From assembly GCF_021952865.1 (NCBI RefSeq), contig NZ_CP040792.1, positions 434,001 to 498,000 of the forward strand: DNA of 64,000 nt, read 5' to 3'. Position numbers and translations under genes: made by a program. This document shows, piece after piece, positions 42,443 to 51,042 of this stretch (position 1 is the first letter of the stretch; every line of letters begins with the position of its first letter). The DNA comes from Clavibacter californiensis. Lineage in GTDB: Bacteria > Actinomycetota > Actinomycetes > Actinomycetales > Microbacteriaceae. The notes beneath the pieces are model-generated. The model searched no databases. It was not told the DNA's origin and saw nothing but the letters and a program-made list of their open reading frames with translations.

Positions 42443-43426
42443 TCAGCTCGCGGGCACCACGTCCCAGTGCTCGCGGATGAGGTCGCCGTCGACCCGGAAG
42501 ATGTCGGCGGCGAGGAACGGGTCGTCCGCCTTCGCGCCGACCGGCTGCGAGAAGGTCCAGACGAGGTCGTCGTCGGCGATCGAGATCACCGACTGCTGCG
42601 CCGGGAACTGCGCGCCCCCGGAGAAGAAGGCCTTGAGCGCCGCCGTGCCGTTCGCGGCGACCGTGTTGTGCTGCAGGTACGCCGGGTCGAACGAGCGGTC
42701 GAGCACGCTCGCGTCGTGATCCCGGAAGAGCGTGTCGTAGGCGCCCACGGCCAGCTGCCGGTTCGCCTCCTCCTGCTGCTCGGTCAGCTCGGGCGCGTCG
42801 GCCTCGCCCTGGTAGAGGTCGCTGAACATCGTGTTCGTGTTGCCGCTCGCGGGCGTGCCCTGCGGGATCGGCTGGTCGAACGTCCAACGCGCGGTGACCT
42901 TGCCGTCCGCGAGGCGGAAGAGGTCGACCGCGGCCTCGCCGGTGCGCTCGTCGTCGGGGTTCGACGCGACCTGCCAGTGCACGGCCACGAGGTCTCCGTC
43001 GGCGGCGATGTGCTTGATCACGGCGTGCGCGCCGGGCACCCGCTGGTGCGCCGTGGCGAACTCGTCGAGCACGCCGCTCGGGCCGGCCTTCGCCCCGACG
43101 CCGTTCGCGGTCGAGTCGGGGGCGACGGCTGCCAGCACGGCGGCCTGCGCGCCGGCGGAGGCGGGATCCGGGAACGCGTCCGTGAACAGCGTCGAGATGA
43201 TGGTCGCGTTCCGGTCCTCCGTGTCCGAGTCGGCGCGGTCTGCCGTGGTGCCGCCGTCGCCCGCCGAGCCGGGGGCGGCGGTGGCGACGGCGGTGGTCGC
43301 GTCGGGGGTGGTGTCTGAGGCGGCCGAGGCCGCGCCGGGAGCGGAGCATCCGGCCAGGACGACCACTCCGGCGAGGGCGGCGGTGCCGCGGGCGAGCAGG
43401 GAGACGGGGATTCGTTGAACGCTCAT
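42443..43426 (-). CDS. lipoprotein with two SnoaL-like (NTF2 fold) domains
   Basis: 327-residue lipoprotein: VVVLAGCSAPG lipobox, Ala/Thr/Asp-rich linker to ~75, then two related NTF2-like modules, each with an incoming helix and curved sheet: IKHIAADGDLVAVHWQVASN with DLFRLADGKVTARWTFDQP, and YDTLFRDHDASVLDRSFDP with VISIADDDLVWTFSQPVG and DIFRVDGDLIREHWDVVP. Such cup-shaped domains bind small molecules or act as polyketide cyclase-like enzymes. A duplicated, membrane-anchored form is unusual. Single gene between the two surface loci. Confidence 0.83.
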   Translation of the reverse strand: MSVQRIPVSLLARGTAALAGVVVLAGCSAPGAASAASDTTPDATTAVATAAPGSAGDGGTTADRADSDTEDRNATIISTLFTDAFPDPASAGAQAAVLAAVAPDSTANGVGAKAGPSGVLDEFATAHQRVPGAHAVIKHIAADGDLVAVHWQVASNPDDERTGEAAVDLFRLADGKVTARWTFDQPIPQGTPASGNTNTMFSDLYQGEADAPELTEQQEEANRQLAVGAYDTLFRDHDASVLDRSFDPAYLQHNTVAANGTAALKAFFSGGAQFPAQQSVISIADDDLVWTFSQPVGAKADDPFLAADIFRVDGDLIREHWDVVPAS

Positions 43427-43796
43427 GCACGTACGATGCGACCCGCGGCTGTGAGCCTCCGATGTGCATGGATGCGGCGCTCGCGCGCGTCTCCTGCTAT
43501 GTCACGCGCGGGTGCGTCATCCGGTGACGACCATGCGGGGCGGCCCGCCCGCCCTATCGTCCCTCCGTTCCGAAGCCCATGCGCCGGGTCCGAGTCGCCT
43601 GGCAGGGGCCTCCTCGTTGCGCATGCGAGGGGGCTTCCCTGCGTCCGGGGCCGGGATGCTCCCGCGTGCGCGCCGCCCCGGCCGCCGTCGCCGTCGCCGT
43701 CGCCGTCGCCGGCTCCCGGGCGCACGACGAACGGCCCGGCGTCGTGGGCCGGGCCGTTCGTGGTGGTGCTGTGCCGGGGTCGAGCCCGGGTGGGTG
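43427..43796. other. 370-nt intergenic region, short GCCGTC tract and a terminator
   Basis: No gene is supported. A four-copy GCCGTC microrepeat lies at 43684-43707 and the terminator at 43727-43761 (listed separately). The stretch beginning at the start of the SnoaL-like gene should hold its promoter, but I see no clear hexamers. Confidence 0.6.
43727..43761 (-). terminator. 14-bp perfect hairpin after lipoprotein gene 43797
   Basis: ACGAACGGCCCGGC, a 7-nt loop and the exact complement begin 36 nt past the stop of the minus-strand lipoprotein gene. Strong intrinsic-type hairpin without T-run. Confidence 0.75.
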
Positions 43797-44489
43797 CTAC
43801 TTGGTGTTGACGGTGATCTTGGCGATGCCGACGACGAGCTGGTCGGTGACCGCGGTCGTGCCGAACGTGCTGTTCAGGAGGCTGGCGGCGTCGGGGCTGA
43901 CCTTGACCGTGGTGCCCTCGAGGACGGCGTTGTCGCCCTCCATGGCGAGGGGCTTCAGGGTCGTGCCGTCGAGGTTGAAGATGTAGACGTCCTTCATGAC
44001 CTCGCCGTCGCCGACCTGGACCGAGCCCGTGAGGCGGCTGGTGCCGGGGTCGATGACGAAGTCGGTGAGCTTCACGACGGTGGAGCCGGCGGTGAGGCTG
44101 ATGCCGGAGCCGGAGTGGTCGATCTCGCCCTGGACGTAGGGGCGGTAGGACTGCTCGGGGTCGAAGTACTTCACGTTGCCGCCGGTGATGGGGAACGCGA
44201 GGGTGCCGGTGGCGCCGTCGAGGGTCGCGGTGCCGATGACGCCGGGGGTCAGGCCCAGGGTCGTGAGGGCGCCGGTGAAGCCGGAGTCGAGGGTGACCTG
44301 GGTGTCGACGCCGGTCAGGGTCGGGATCGTCGCGAGCGGCGTGGGGTTGGCCTCGGTCGTCGCGGTCGCGGCGGGTGTGGAGGAGGTCGAGGACGAGGGG
44401 GTCTCGGCGGGGGTCGAGCAGGCCGCGAGGCCGACGACGAGGAAGCCCGCGGTGGCGAGGCCGAAGACGGACTTGGTGAGGTTGCGCAT
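43797..44489 (-). CDS. secreted lipoprotein of unknown function
   Basis: 230 residues: signal peptide and lipobox VVGLAACSTPAE, a Ser/Thr/Pro-rich linker to ~55, then a single beta-rich domain (VTLDSGFTGALTTLGLTPGV, SGISLTAGSTVVKLTDFVID, GSVQVGDGEVMKDVYIFNLDG, LVVGIAKITVNTK). Unlike its neighbours it has Lys, Ile and Phe in fair number. RBS GAAGGAT precedes the ATG at 44489. I do not recognise the family. Lies between the two SipW loci on the same strand as locus 2, but a 166-nt gap separates them. Confidence 0.78.
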   Translation of the reverse strand: MRNLTKSVFGLATAGFLVVGLAACSTPAETPSSSTSSTPAATATTEANPTPLATIPTLTGVDTQVTLDSGFTGALTTLGLTPGVIGTATLDGATGTLAFPITGGNVKYFDPEQSYRPYVQGEIDHSGSGISLTAGSTVVKLTDFVIDPGTSRLTGSVQVGDGEVMKDVYIFNLDGTTLKPLAMEGDNAVLEGTTVKVSPDAASLLNSTFGTTAVTDQLVVGIAKITVNTK

Positions 44490-44655
44490 GATGGATCCTT
44501 CTCATTTCAGGGCGGCCGACGTGGTCGCCGGTTGGAGTCGGATGGTGCTTCGGTGCCCGTCGCCGGGCCGATGGGTCCCGTGATGCTTTCGTGACCCTGG
44601 GCGTCTGATCCGCGGCCGTCGCGGCCGTCGCGGCGCCGAGCGCGAGCCGCGAGGG
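44490..44655. other. 166-nt spacer, promoter of the lipoprotein gene
   Basis: Contains the ribosome-binding site for 44489 and a doubled GGCCGTCGC near 44620. No other structure is clear. Confidence 0.4.
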
Positions 44656-45279
44656 TCAGCGCTGGATGCCCGGGCGCTGGTTGCCGTCGACCCGGAGGGT
44701 CACGGATCCGGTGGCGCCCTGCCCGGTGGTCGGCGCGGAGGCGGCCAGCCGCACCGTGAGGCGCAGGTGATCCCGGCCGCCGGCCGCGAGGGCAGGGGAT
44801 CCGGGCAGCGCGACGCGTCCGATGGCGGGCCGGTCGGCCACCACCGAGGTGATCGTGCCCGAGCAGGTGGCGGTGCCGGGCGCGCCGGTCCACGCGACCG
44901 TGCAGCGGTCGAACGCCACCTGGAGGCCGTCGGACGTGCTCGCGACGGCCGTGCCGCTGAGCGTGACCATGAGCTCGGACACCGTGACGGTGCCGGTGTT
45001 CGCCAGGTCCACGAGCCGCACCTGGGATTCGCCCGGCCGGAGCCCCACGACCGGGACGGTCAGCTGGTCCGCGCCGCCCCCGCCCCAGTCGAGCTCCACG
45101 GCGCCGGCCGTGACCGACGCGGTCGTGGCGGCCCGATCGCTGAAGACGGCGTACGCGGCGCCGGCGCCCGAGAGCGCGAGGGCGACGGCCATCGCCGGGA
45201 CGAGCAGCGGGCGCAGGCGCGCGCCCGGTTCGCGCACGTGGCGTCCCCGGCCTCCGCGATGGCGGGCACCGCCGCTCAT
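44656..45279 (-). CDS. TasA-like secreted protein (locus 2, minor)
   Basis: 207-residue exported protein: Arg/His-rich start, helix LLVPAMAVALALSGAGAAYA, junction AVFSDRAATTASVTAGAVELDW. That junction is the SipW-cognate pattern of TasA/CalY proteins (F-[ST]-D after the helix, then a short polar stretch and AG-hydrophobic). The body is one beta domain with LVDLANTGTVTVSELMVTLSG and a Cys pair (RCTV, TCSGT). The ATG at 45279 overlaps the peptidase stop by ATGA. It is the last gene of the unit LPXTG protein-SipW-TasA-like. Confidence 0.82.
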   Translation of the reverse strand: MSGGARHRGGRGRHVREPGARLRPLLVPAMAVALALSGAGAAYAVFSDRAATTASVTAGAVELDWGGGGADQLTVPVVGLRPGESQVRLVDLANTGTVTVSELMVTLSGTAVASTSDGLQVAFDRCTVAWTGAPGTATCSGTITSVVADRPAIGRVALPGSPALAAGGRDHLRLTVRLAASAPTTGQGATGSVTLRVDGNQRPGIQR

Positions 45280-45866
45280 GCGCCCCCGCCGTCCACGGGG
45301 ATGGCGGGTGCCGGTCGGCGCCAGACGATGCTGAGCGCCCAGGCCGTGACGCCCGTGCCGGCCACGGCGAAGGCGATGAGCCGGAGGGTGGGGTCGCCCA
45401 TCCACACGAACGGCCAGCCCAGCACGGGCACGACGGCGCTGCGGCGCCACACGGCGTCGTCGCCGATGGTGACGATCCAGGGGTCGCCCGCCGGGTTGTT
45501 GTCGCCCTTGGTCTGGATGGCGAGGCGGTCCGCTGACCAGTCCTGGAGCTGATCCGCGTCGTCGGGGCCGAACACGCGCGTCACGCGGTGGATCACCCGG
45601 ACGCGCGGGCCGAGCGGGGCCGTGAAGACGACCACGTCGCCGACCGCGACGTCCGCCCGCGGCGCCGGCTCCGTGATCGCCAGCGAGCCGACGGGCATGC
45701 CGGGCGCCATCGAGTTCGAGAGCACGGGCACGAAGCGCGTGATGCCGAGCGCGGAGAGGGCGACCACGCCGACGACGGCGAGCACCAGGCCGACGGTCGC
45801 GATCCCGCCCAGGACGCCGAGCGCGCGCCGGAGGGGGCCGCGACGGGCGCCCCACCGGCGGGTCAC
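45276..45866 (-). CDS. SipW/ER-type signal peptidase I (Ser-His), locus 2
   Basis: 196-residue signal peptidase: membrane helix at ~18-42 (LGGIATVGLVLAVVGVVALS), Ser52 in VLSNSMAPGMPVGS, His93 in RVIHRVTRV, then ITKGD-like IQTKGDNNPAGDPWIV, and a second helix near 165-185. Ser-His chemistry marks it as SipW/ER group. The GTG at 45866 overlaps the LPXTG gene stop. It lacks the long acidic extension of the locus 1 enzyme, and its substrates carry a different junction motif. Confidence 0.9.
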   Translation of the reverse strand: MTRRWGARRGPLRRALGVLGGIATVGLVLAVVGVVALSALGITRFVPVLSNSMAPGMPVGSLAITEPAPRADVAVGDVVVFTAPLGPRVRVIHRVTRVFGPDDADQLQDWSADRLAIQTKGDNNPAGDPWIVTIGDDAVWRRSAVVPVLGWPFVWMGDPTLRLIAFAVAGTGVTAWALSIVWRRPAPAIPVDGGGA

Positions 45867-46660
45867 GAGGCGGCCTCGCCGTCGGAGCGGTCCCGGCGCG
45901 CAGCCAGGAAGAGGATCCCGCCGCCGAGGAGGGCGAGCAGGGCCCCCGCGAGCGCGGCGAAGACATCGCGTCCCGTGACGGGGAGGAGGTCGCGGGGGAC
46001 GTGGCCGGACGCGGTCGTGGATCCGCCGCACGGCGCGACGGGGGAGCCGGCCCCCGACCCGGGGACGGGGACCGCGCCGGCGTCGTCGGCGAGCGCGAAG
46101 CTCACCCGCAGCATGCCGGATGCGCGCTCCATGGCGTTGTCCGCCTCGGCGGGGAAGCGGATGCGCACGAGGATCCCGACGGTCTCGCCGGGCGCGAGGG
46201 GAGCTGTGGTGTCGACGTGGCCGAGCGTCGCGGCGGGGCCGGAGCCGAGGCGGTCGAGGGAGCCGGGGCAGCTCATCCAGGCGGGCGCGGGGTCGAAGCC
46301 GCCGTCGCAGAGGCGCACGTCGAGCTGGACGCCGCTCCGCGGATCGCCCGTCAGGACCATCGACCGCATGGCGTCGAGGCGCACGGTGAGCGGGCTCCCG
46401 TCGCCGGAGACGTTGGTGACGTCGGCGGCCCAGTCGATGGTGTCGCCGGGGGCGAGCCCGGAGAGCGGGATGTCGGGGTCCGTCCGCTCGACCACCTCGA
46501 GGGTGCCGTCGGCCGGGGCGAGAGGGGGCGTGACGTCCCACGGGGACGCCGGGGCGGCGGGCGGCGCGGCGGCGGCGGGGGATCCGGATGCCGGCGACGC
46601 GGTGGCGAGGGCGAGGCAGAGCGCGACGGTGCCGGTGCCGGTGCCGGTGCGTGCGCGCAT
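45863..46660 (-). CDS. LPXTG-anchored surface protein
   Basis: 265-residue secreted protein with a signal peptide (cleavage near ASGSPA) and a C-terminal sorting signal: LLPVTG, then the helix DVFAALAGALLALLGGGILF and the tail AARRDRSD. The body (residues ~45-200) is a beta sandwich like a pilin or TasA partner (DGTLEVVERTDPDIPLSGLA, PLTVRLDAMRSMVL, RIRFPAEADNAME). First gene of the overlapping trio with SipW and TasA-like genes. Sortase-dependent attachment is inferred; a class F sortase is encoded at 31561 in this window. Confidence 0.85.
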   Translation of the reverse strand: MRARTGTGTGTVALCLALATASPASGSPAAAAPPAAPASPWDVTPPLAPADGTLEVVERTDPDIPLSGLAPGDTIDWAADVTNVSGDGSPLTVRLDAMRSMVLTGDPRSGVQLDVRLCDGGFDPAPAWMSCPGSLDRLGSGPAATLGHVDTTAPLAPGETVGILVRIRFPAEADNAMERASGMLRVSFALADDAGAVPVPGSGAGSPVAPCGGSTTASGHVPRDLLPVTGRDVFAALAGALLALLGGGILFLAARRDRSDGEAAS

Positions 46661-46672
46661 GGTCGGGTCCTC

Positions 46673-46721
46673 GGGTGATGCGGTGCTGGGTGATGCTGGG
46701 CGGGTGATGCGGTGCTGGGTG
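46673..46721. repeat. short duplicated 20-mer upstream of LPXTG gene
   Basis: GGGTGATGCGGTGCTGGGTG occurs at 46673-46692 and again at 46702-46721. Similar GGTG-rich text lies at 47515-47565 upstream of the TasA-like gene. It could mark a regulator site or low-complexity slippage. Confidence 0.7.
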
Positions 46722-46738
46722 GTGCGGGGACGTGCGGG

Positions 46739-46774
46739 CCGATCGGGCCCCGGCGCGTGCCGGGGCCCGATCGG
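46739..46774 (-). terminator. 16-bp perfect hairpin after TasA-like gene 46781
   Basis: A perfect 16-bp stem with GCGT loop begins 6 nt past the stop of the TasA-like gene and precedes the LPXTG gene. It should separate expression of the abundant subunit from the downstream trio. Confidence 0.8.
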
Positions 46775-46780
46775 ACCCGG

Positions 46781-47488
46781 TCAGCGCTGCAGGCCGCCGC
46801 GCTGGATCGCGGCCGCCGTGAAGGTGAGCTGCGCGGACGCGTTCTCGTAGTCGCTGTCGGCGCCGGTCGGCAGCTGCAGCACCATCAGCGTGTTGAGCGT
46901 CACGTCGGCCGTGTCGCTCGGGAACGTGCCGTCGGCCGTGGGCGTGAGGCCGAAGGCCGCCGGCGTGAGCGTGGTGGAGTTGCCCGCGCCCGTGATGGAG
47001 GCGAGCGTGCCGCTGCCCGTCGTCTGCGTCGTCCCGCCGCACGTGTACGGACCCGCCGGCGTGGTCGTCGGGCCGGCCGTCCAGGTGCCGCCGACGCAGG
47101 TCAGCAGGCTGTAGGTGAGCCCGTCCGTGCCCGTGACGATCGACTCGCCCGCGCCGGGGACGTTCGGGTCGTCCGTCCCGACCGTCTGGCCGGTCACGGC
47201 GTACGACAGCTGGATCGACTGCACCAGGTTGCCGTCGTTCGTGGCGTTCGGCAGCTCGATCAGGATCGGGCGCTGCACGGTGTCGCCCGGCGCGATGTCC
47301 GCGACGGTGTAGCTGCCGGTCGCGGCGATGTCGAGCTGGCCCGCGTCGACGCCGAGCGTCGTCGAGGCCGAGTCGGTGAAGATGGCGAACGCCCCGCCGG
47401 CGAGGGCCCCGCCTCCCGCGATGATCGCGACGGTGGCGACGATCTTCTTCCAGGGGCGGCGCGTCTCGGCTGCTGTGGTGGTGCTCAT
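46781..47488 (-). CDS. TasA/camelysin-like secreted protein (locus 2, major)
   Basis: 235-residue exported protein: RRPWKKIVATVAIIAGGGAL, then GGAFAIFTDSASTTLGVDAGQLDI, the textbook SipW-cognate signal junction (F-T-D, later AGQLDI). The beta-rich body has IAPGDTVQRPILIELPNATN and a Cys pair (LLTCVGG, YTCGG). ATG at 47488. It resembles TasA/CosT-type fibre subunits in architecture. Bracketed by its own terminator and GGTG repeats, hence probably expressed separately and strongly. Cognate peptidase is at 45276. Confidence 0.85.
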   Translation of the reverse strand: MSTTTAAETRRPWKKIVATVAIIAGGGALAGGAFAIFTDSASTTLGVDAGQLDIAATGSYTVADIAPGDTVQRPILIELPNATNDGNLVQSIQLSYAVTGQTVGTDDPNVPGAGESIVTGTDGLTYSLLTCVGGTWTAGPTTTPAGPYTCGGTTQTTGSGTLASITGAGNSTTLTPAAFGLTPTADGTFPSDTADVTLNTLMVLQLPTGADSDYENASAQLTFTAAAIQRGGLQR

Positions 47489-47625
47489 GGTGGTGCTTCC
47501 TCTCGATGGGTCGTGCGATGCGATGCGTGCGGTGGTGCGGTGGGTGGTGCGGTGCTGTCGGCGGATCTGGTCGGATGGCCCGGTGCCGGGCGGCGGATGC
47601 GGCCTGGGGGGTCGTGGCGCGGGCA

Positions 47626-50600
47626 TCAGCAGCCCACCGCGGAGACGGTCGCCGGCTGGGCGACGGCGAGGGAGGGCGCGCTCGGGATGCCGACCCAGCG
47701 CTGCAGGTCGGGCCGGACGCGCCACTGGTAGGAGCGGGACTCGCCGAGACGGTCGTCCGAGAACGACGTCACGGTGCCGTCGAGGCGGGCGACGGTGATC
47801 CAGGCGCCGGGCGTCGTTCCCGCGACGCGCCGCTCGACGAGCTGGTCGGTGGCGCCCGGGACCGCGGTCCAGGCGAGCGCCGTGACCGGGCGGCCGGCGA
47901 CGCAGCCGGCGATCGCGCCGGTGACGGTCGTCGAGCTCGTCCAGGTGCCGGTGGAGGCGCCGAGGCTGGCGTCGTCCCGGTGCGTGAAGCCGCGGGGCAC
48001 GAGCGGGGCGGGATCCAGGAACACCGTGATGGTGGAGGACGCGGCGATCCCGGTGCCGGGCGCCGCCGGACGGTCGGTGATCGCGTAGGCGACGACGGAG
48101 GATCCCGGCGTCCCCGTGGCCGGCGGCTGGTAGGTGCACAGAACGGCCGTGCAGCCGAAGGACCCGGGCAGCGCGGCGGGCGGGGTGGCGCCGGTGATGG
48201 CGAGGGAGTCGCCGTCGACGTCGGTGTCGTTCGCGCGCGGGTCGATGGTCACGGCCGGCCCGCCGATCGTCGCCACCAGCCGGTCGGCCCGGGCGACGGC
48301 GGGGCGGTTGACGGCCGTGACCGTGATCGTGACCCGCACGTTCCACGTGCCCACGCCGCTCTGCAGCGCGTAGTCGAAGACGTCGACGCCCGTGAAGCCC
48401 TCGGCGGACCGGTAGGTGCACTTGCCGCGATCCGTGCCGCTCGCGACGCACGTGGCGCTGCCGGCCGTCGGCGACGCCGGCACGGGACCCGCGGCGCCGC
48501 CGACGAGGGCGGGCGTCGCCGAGAGCTGCGCTCGGCTGAGGGTCGCGCCCGTCGCGGCGCGTCCGTCGTTGGCGAGCACGTCGATCACCACGGGCACACC
48601 CTGCGGCGTCGTCGCGGCGTCGGGCAGCGGGTCGGCGACGGCGAGGACGGTCGCCGTCGCGGTGCCGCTGACCTGCCCGGTCGGCGCGGTCGCGGTCGCC
48701 GTCGCGGTGTTGACGATGGATCCGGCCGCCACGTCCGCGGTCGTGGCCGTGTACGTGGCGGTCGCCGTGACGACCTGGCCGGGCGCGAGCGTGCCCGCGG
48801 TCCCGGGCCACGTGTAGGCGAGCGCGGAGACGCCGGTGCGCGGATCCGCGATGGAGACGCTCGTGAGCGTCGTCGACCCGGTGTTCTGCAGCCGGAACGC
48901 GTACGTGACGACGCCGCCCGCCGCCGGCACGTTGCCGGGCGTCGCGGTCTTCGTGAAGGCGAGGGTCGCCGTGCGGTCGAGGGTCAGCGTGCGGGTTGCT
49001 GTGGCCTGCGCCTGGGTGCCGCCCGAGCTCGCGCCGCGCACGGTCGCGGTGTTCGCGATCTGCCCCGCGTCGACGTCGGCCTGCCGCACCGTGTAGCTCG
49101 CCGTCGCCGTGGCGGTGGCGCCTGCGGCGAGGGTCCCGGCCGTGCCCGGCCACGTGTACGTCACGGCCGACAGCCCGGGCAGCGGGTCCGTGAGCGCCAC
49201 CCCGGTCAGCGGCACCGTGCCGGTGTTCGTGATGGAGAAGGCGTACGCGACCGTCGAGCCGGCCTTCGATCCGCCCGTGAGCGTCGCGCCCTTGGTGAGC
49301 GTGAGGGCCGCGGATGCGTTGACGGGCGTGCTCGTCGACGAGCTCGCGGTCGGGGCGGGCACGTTGGCGAAGGTCTGGCCGGAGACGGTGGCGGTGTTCA
49401 CGATCGGCGTCGCGGCGTTCACGTCGGCCTGCGTCACGGTGTACGCCGTGGAGGTGAAGGTCTGCGAGGCGCCGGGCGCGAGGGTCACGGAGGCGGGGCT
49501 GATCCCGGTGACGCGCGGATCCGCGACCGCCACCTGCCGCAGCGACACGTTCCCGGCGTTGCGCGCGACGAACGAGTAGGCGATCCGCTCGCCGACGTCC
49601 GCCTTGCCGTTGCCGTTGGAGTCGGTGAGCGCGCCCGTCTTCGTGAGCGCGAGCGCGGGGGCGGGGGCCGCGATCGGCACCGTGACGGAGCTCGTGTTGC
49701 TCGTCACGCCCGCGAGCAGCGTGTTGACGCCGGTCGCGGTCGCGGTGTTCGTGAGCGTGGCGTTCACGGCCTCCGCGGGCGTCACGACGTGGATCCCCGT
49801 GCAGGTGATGGATCTGCCGCCGATGAACAGGCCAAGCCCGAGCAGGCCGCCCGGGCAGGAGACCGACGAGACCAGGGGATCGTTCACGGCGAGGTTCGAG
49901 AGCGTGAGCCCGCCGGTGTTGGTCAACACGAACTGGTAGCGGATCTCCTGCCCCTCGCCGTAGGCCGCCAGCTGCGCGGTCGACCGGTCGATCTGCTTCA
50001 CGAGGGTGAGGGTCGTGAGGTTGTCGAGGCTCGAGACGCTCACCTCGCGGATCAGGTGCGTGTCCCTGAACGTGCCCGTGGAGGCGAGGTAGCCGAACTT
50101 GTAGGAGGAGGGGGCGGGGGTCGTCATCGTGTACTGCAGGACCTGCGTGAGGGAGGCGGTGGATGCGCCGGCCGCCGCGCCCATGTAGACGGTGACGACG
50201 GGGAGCCGCGCCGACGAGACCGTGATGCGGATGGTCCGGCCGAGGTCCGTGGTGGGGGTGCTCAGGGTGGTGGTCGCGCGCAGGCTCGTCGCGGGCGAGA
50301 CGCCCGTCAGGTAGCAGTAGCCCGCGAGGCCCGTGCCGGGTCCGCGCAGCGCGATCGCGTTCGGACGCTGGCCGACGCCGGCGCTCGGGGTGGTGCAGCC
50401 CGTGCCGCGGCCCTCGGTGGGGCTCGAGAAGTTGCCGAACGCGTCGAGGCCGACGCCGAGGTAGCCGCCCGCGACGCCGGCCGCGGTCGTGGTCTGGGCG
50501 TAGCCGAGGCCTCCGCCGGACGGGCCCGCTGCGGTGAGCGGCACGGATCCGTCGGTGAGGAAGAACCCGATGCCGTCGGCGCCGCCGGAGGAGGTGCCGT

Positions 50601-51042
50601 ACTGGTACTGGTCGAACTTGACGTCGAGGCCGCCCGTGGCGGGGATCGCGTTGTCGTAGACCACGCCGCCGACCGCGTCGGCGCGGTTGTCGGTGAGCTG
50701 GAGGGCCCCCGGGTTCGCGCTCGCGGGCAGCGACTGGTCCCTGCTCGAGCACACGCCGATGGTCGACCCGCTCGTCGGGGCGGAGGTGGCGCGGGTGAGG
50801 CACGCGCTGCCGAGCGGCTTCCACGCGGCGTCCGCCACGGTCGTCCCGCTGAACGACTCGGCGACCAGCTGCGACGCGGCGGTCGCGGTCTGCGTGGGCA
50901 GGGTCACGAGGAGGGCGGCGGCGGCGACGGCGGCGGCGGCGAGCGCGGCCAGGCGGCGGATCCCGGGGCGGGAGCGCGCGCCGGACGCGACCGGACCCGG
51001 TGCGGCGGCATGGCGCGCACGCGTACCCACCACTTCGACCAC
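47626..51042 (-). CDS. large secreted lectin/DUF11-repeat surface protein (1138 aa)
   Basis: Signal peptide with helix LAALAAAAVAAAALLVTLP, cleavage near ATAASQ. Residues ~57-330 resemble an L-type (legume-type) lectin module (VAESFSGTTVADAAWKPLG, GIGFFLTDGSVPL, VGLDAFGNFSSPTEG). Four DUF11-like repeats follow, each of the type LTKTGALTDSNGNGKADVGE...VNTATVSG; then two cadherin-like modules (VVIDVLANDGRAATG, AVTIDPRANDTDVDGDSLAI), and a fibronectin-like end. No anchor motif. GTG at 51042 is weakly supported; a GTG at 51033 has GGGAG at better spacing. Architecture fits an adhesin, secreted near the TasA-like genes. Confidence 0.87.
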   Translation of the reverse strand: MVEVVGTRARHAAAPGPVASGARSRPGIRRLAALAAAAVAAAALLVTLPTQTATAASQLVAESFSGTTVADAAWKPLGSACLTRATSAPTSGSTIGVCSSRDQSLPASANPGALQLTDNRADAVGGVVYDNAIPATGGLDVKFDQYQYGTSSGGADGIGFFLTDGSVPLTAAGPSGGGLGYAQTTTAAGVAGGYLGVGLDAFGNFSSPTEGRGTGCTTPSAGVGQRPNAIALRGPGTGLAGYCYLTGVSPATSLRATTTLSTPTTDLGRTIRITVSSARLPVVTVYMGAAAGASTASLTQVLQYTMTTPAPSSYKFGYLASTGTFRDTHLIREVSVSSLDNLTTLTLVKQIDRSTAQLAAYGEGQEIRYQFVLTNTGGLTLSNLAVNDPLVSSVSCPGGLLGLGLFIGGRSITCTGIHVVTPAEAVNATLTNTATATGVNTLLAGVTSNTSSVTVPIAAPAPALALTKTGALTDSNGNGKADVGERIAYSFVARNAGNVSLRQVAVADPRVTGISPASVTLAPGASQTFTSTAYTVTQADVNAATPIVNTATVSGQTFANVPAPTASSSTSTPVNASAALTLTKGATLTGGSKAGSTVAYAFSITNTGTVPLTGVALTDPLPGLSAVTYTWPGTAGTLAAGATATATASYTVRQADVDAGQIANTATVRGASSGGTQAQATATRTLTLDRTATLAFTKTATPGNVPAAGGVVTYAFRLQNTGSTTLTSVSIADPRTGVSALAYTWPGTAGTLAPGQVVTATATYTATTADVAAGSIVNTATATATAPTGQVSGTATATVLAVADPLPDAATTPQGVPVVIDVLANDGRAATGATLSRAQLSATPALVGGAAGPVPASPTAGSATCVASGTDRGKCTYRSAEGFTGVDVFDYALQSGVGTWNVRVTITVTAVNRPAVARADRLVATIGGPAVTIDPRANDTDVDGDSLAITGATPPAALPGSFGCTAVLCTYQPPATGTPGSSVVAYAITDRPAAPGTGIAASSTITVFLDPAPLVPRGFTHRDDASLGASTGTWTSSTTVTGAIAGCVAGRPVTALAWTAVPGATDQLVERRVAGTTPGAWITVARLDGTVTSFSDDRLGESRSYQWRVRPDLQRWVGIPSAPSLAVAQPATVSAVGC

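Noticed and set aside
43684-43707. GCCGTC microrepeat as part of a coding or CRISPR-like array
   Set aside because: Four copies of a hexamer in a GC-rich spacer, with no spacers and no supported frame. Most likely slippage.
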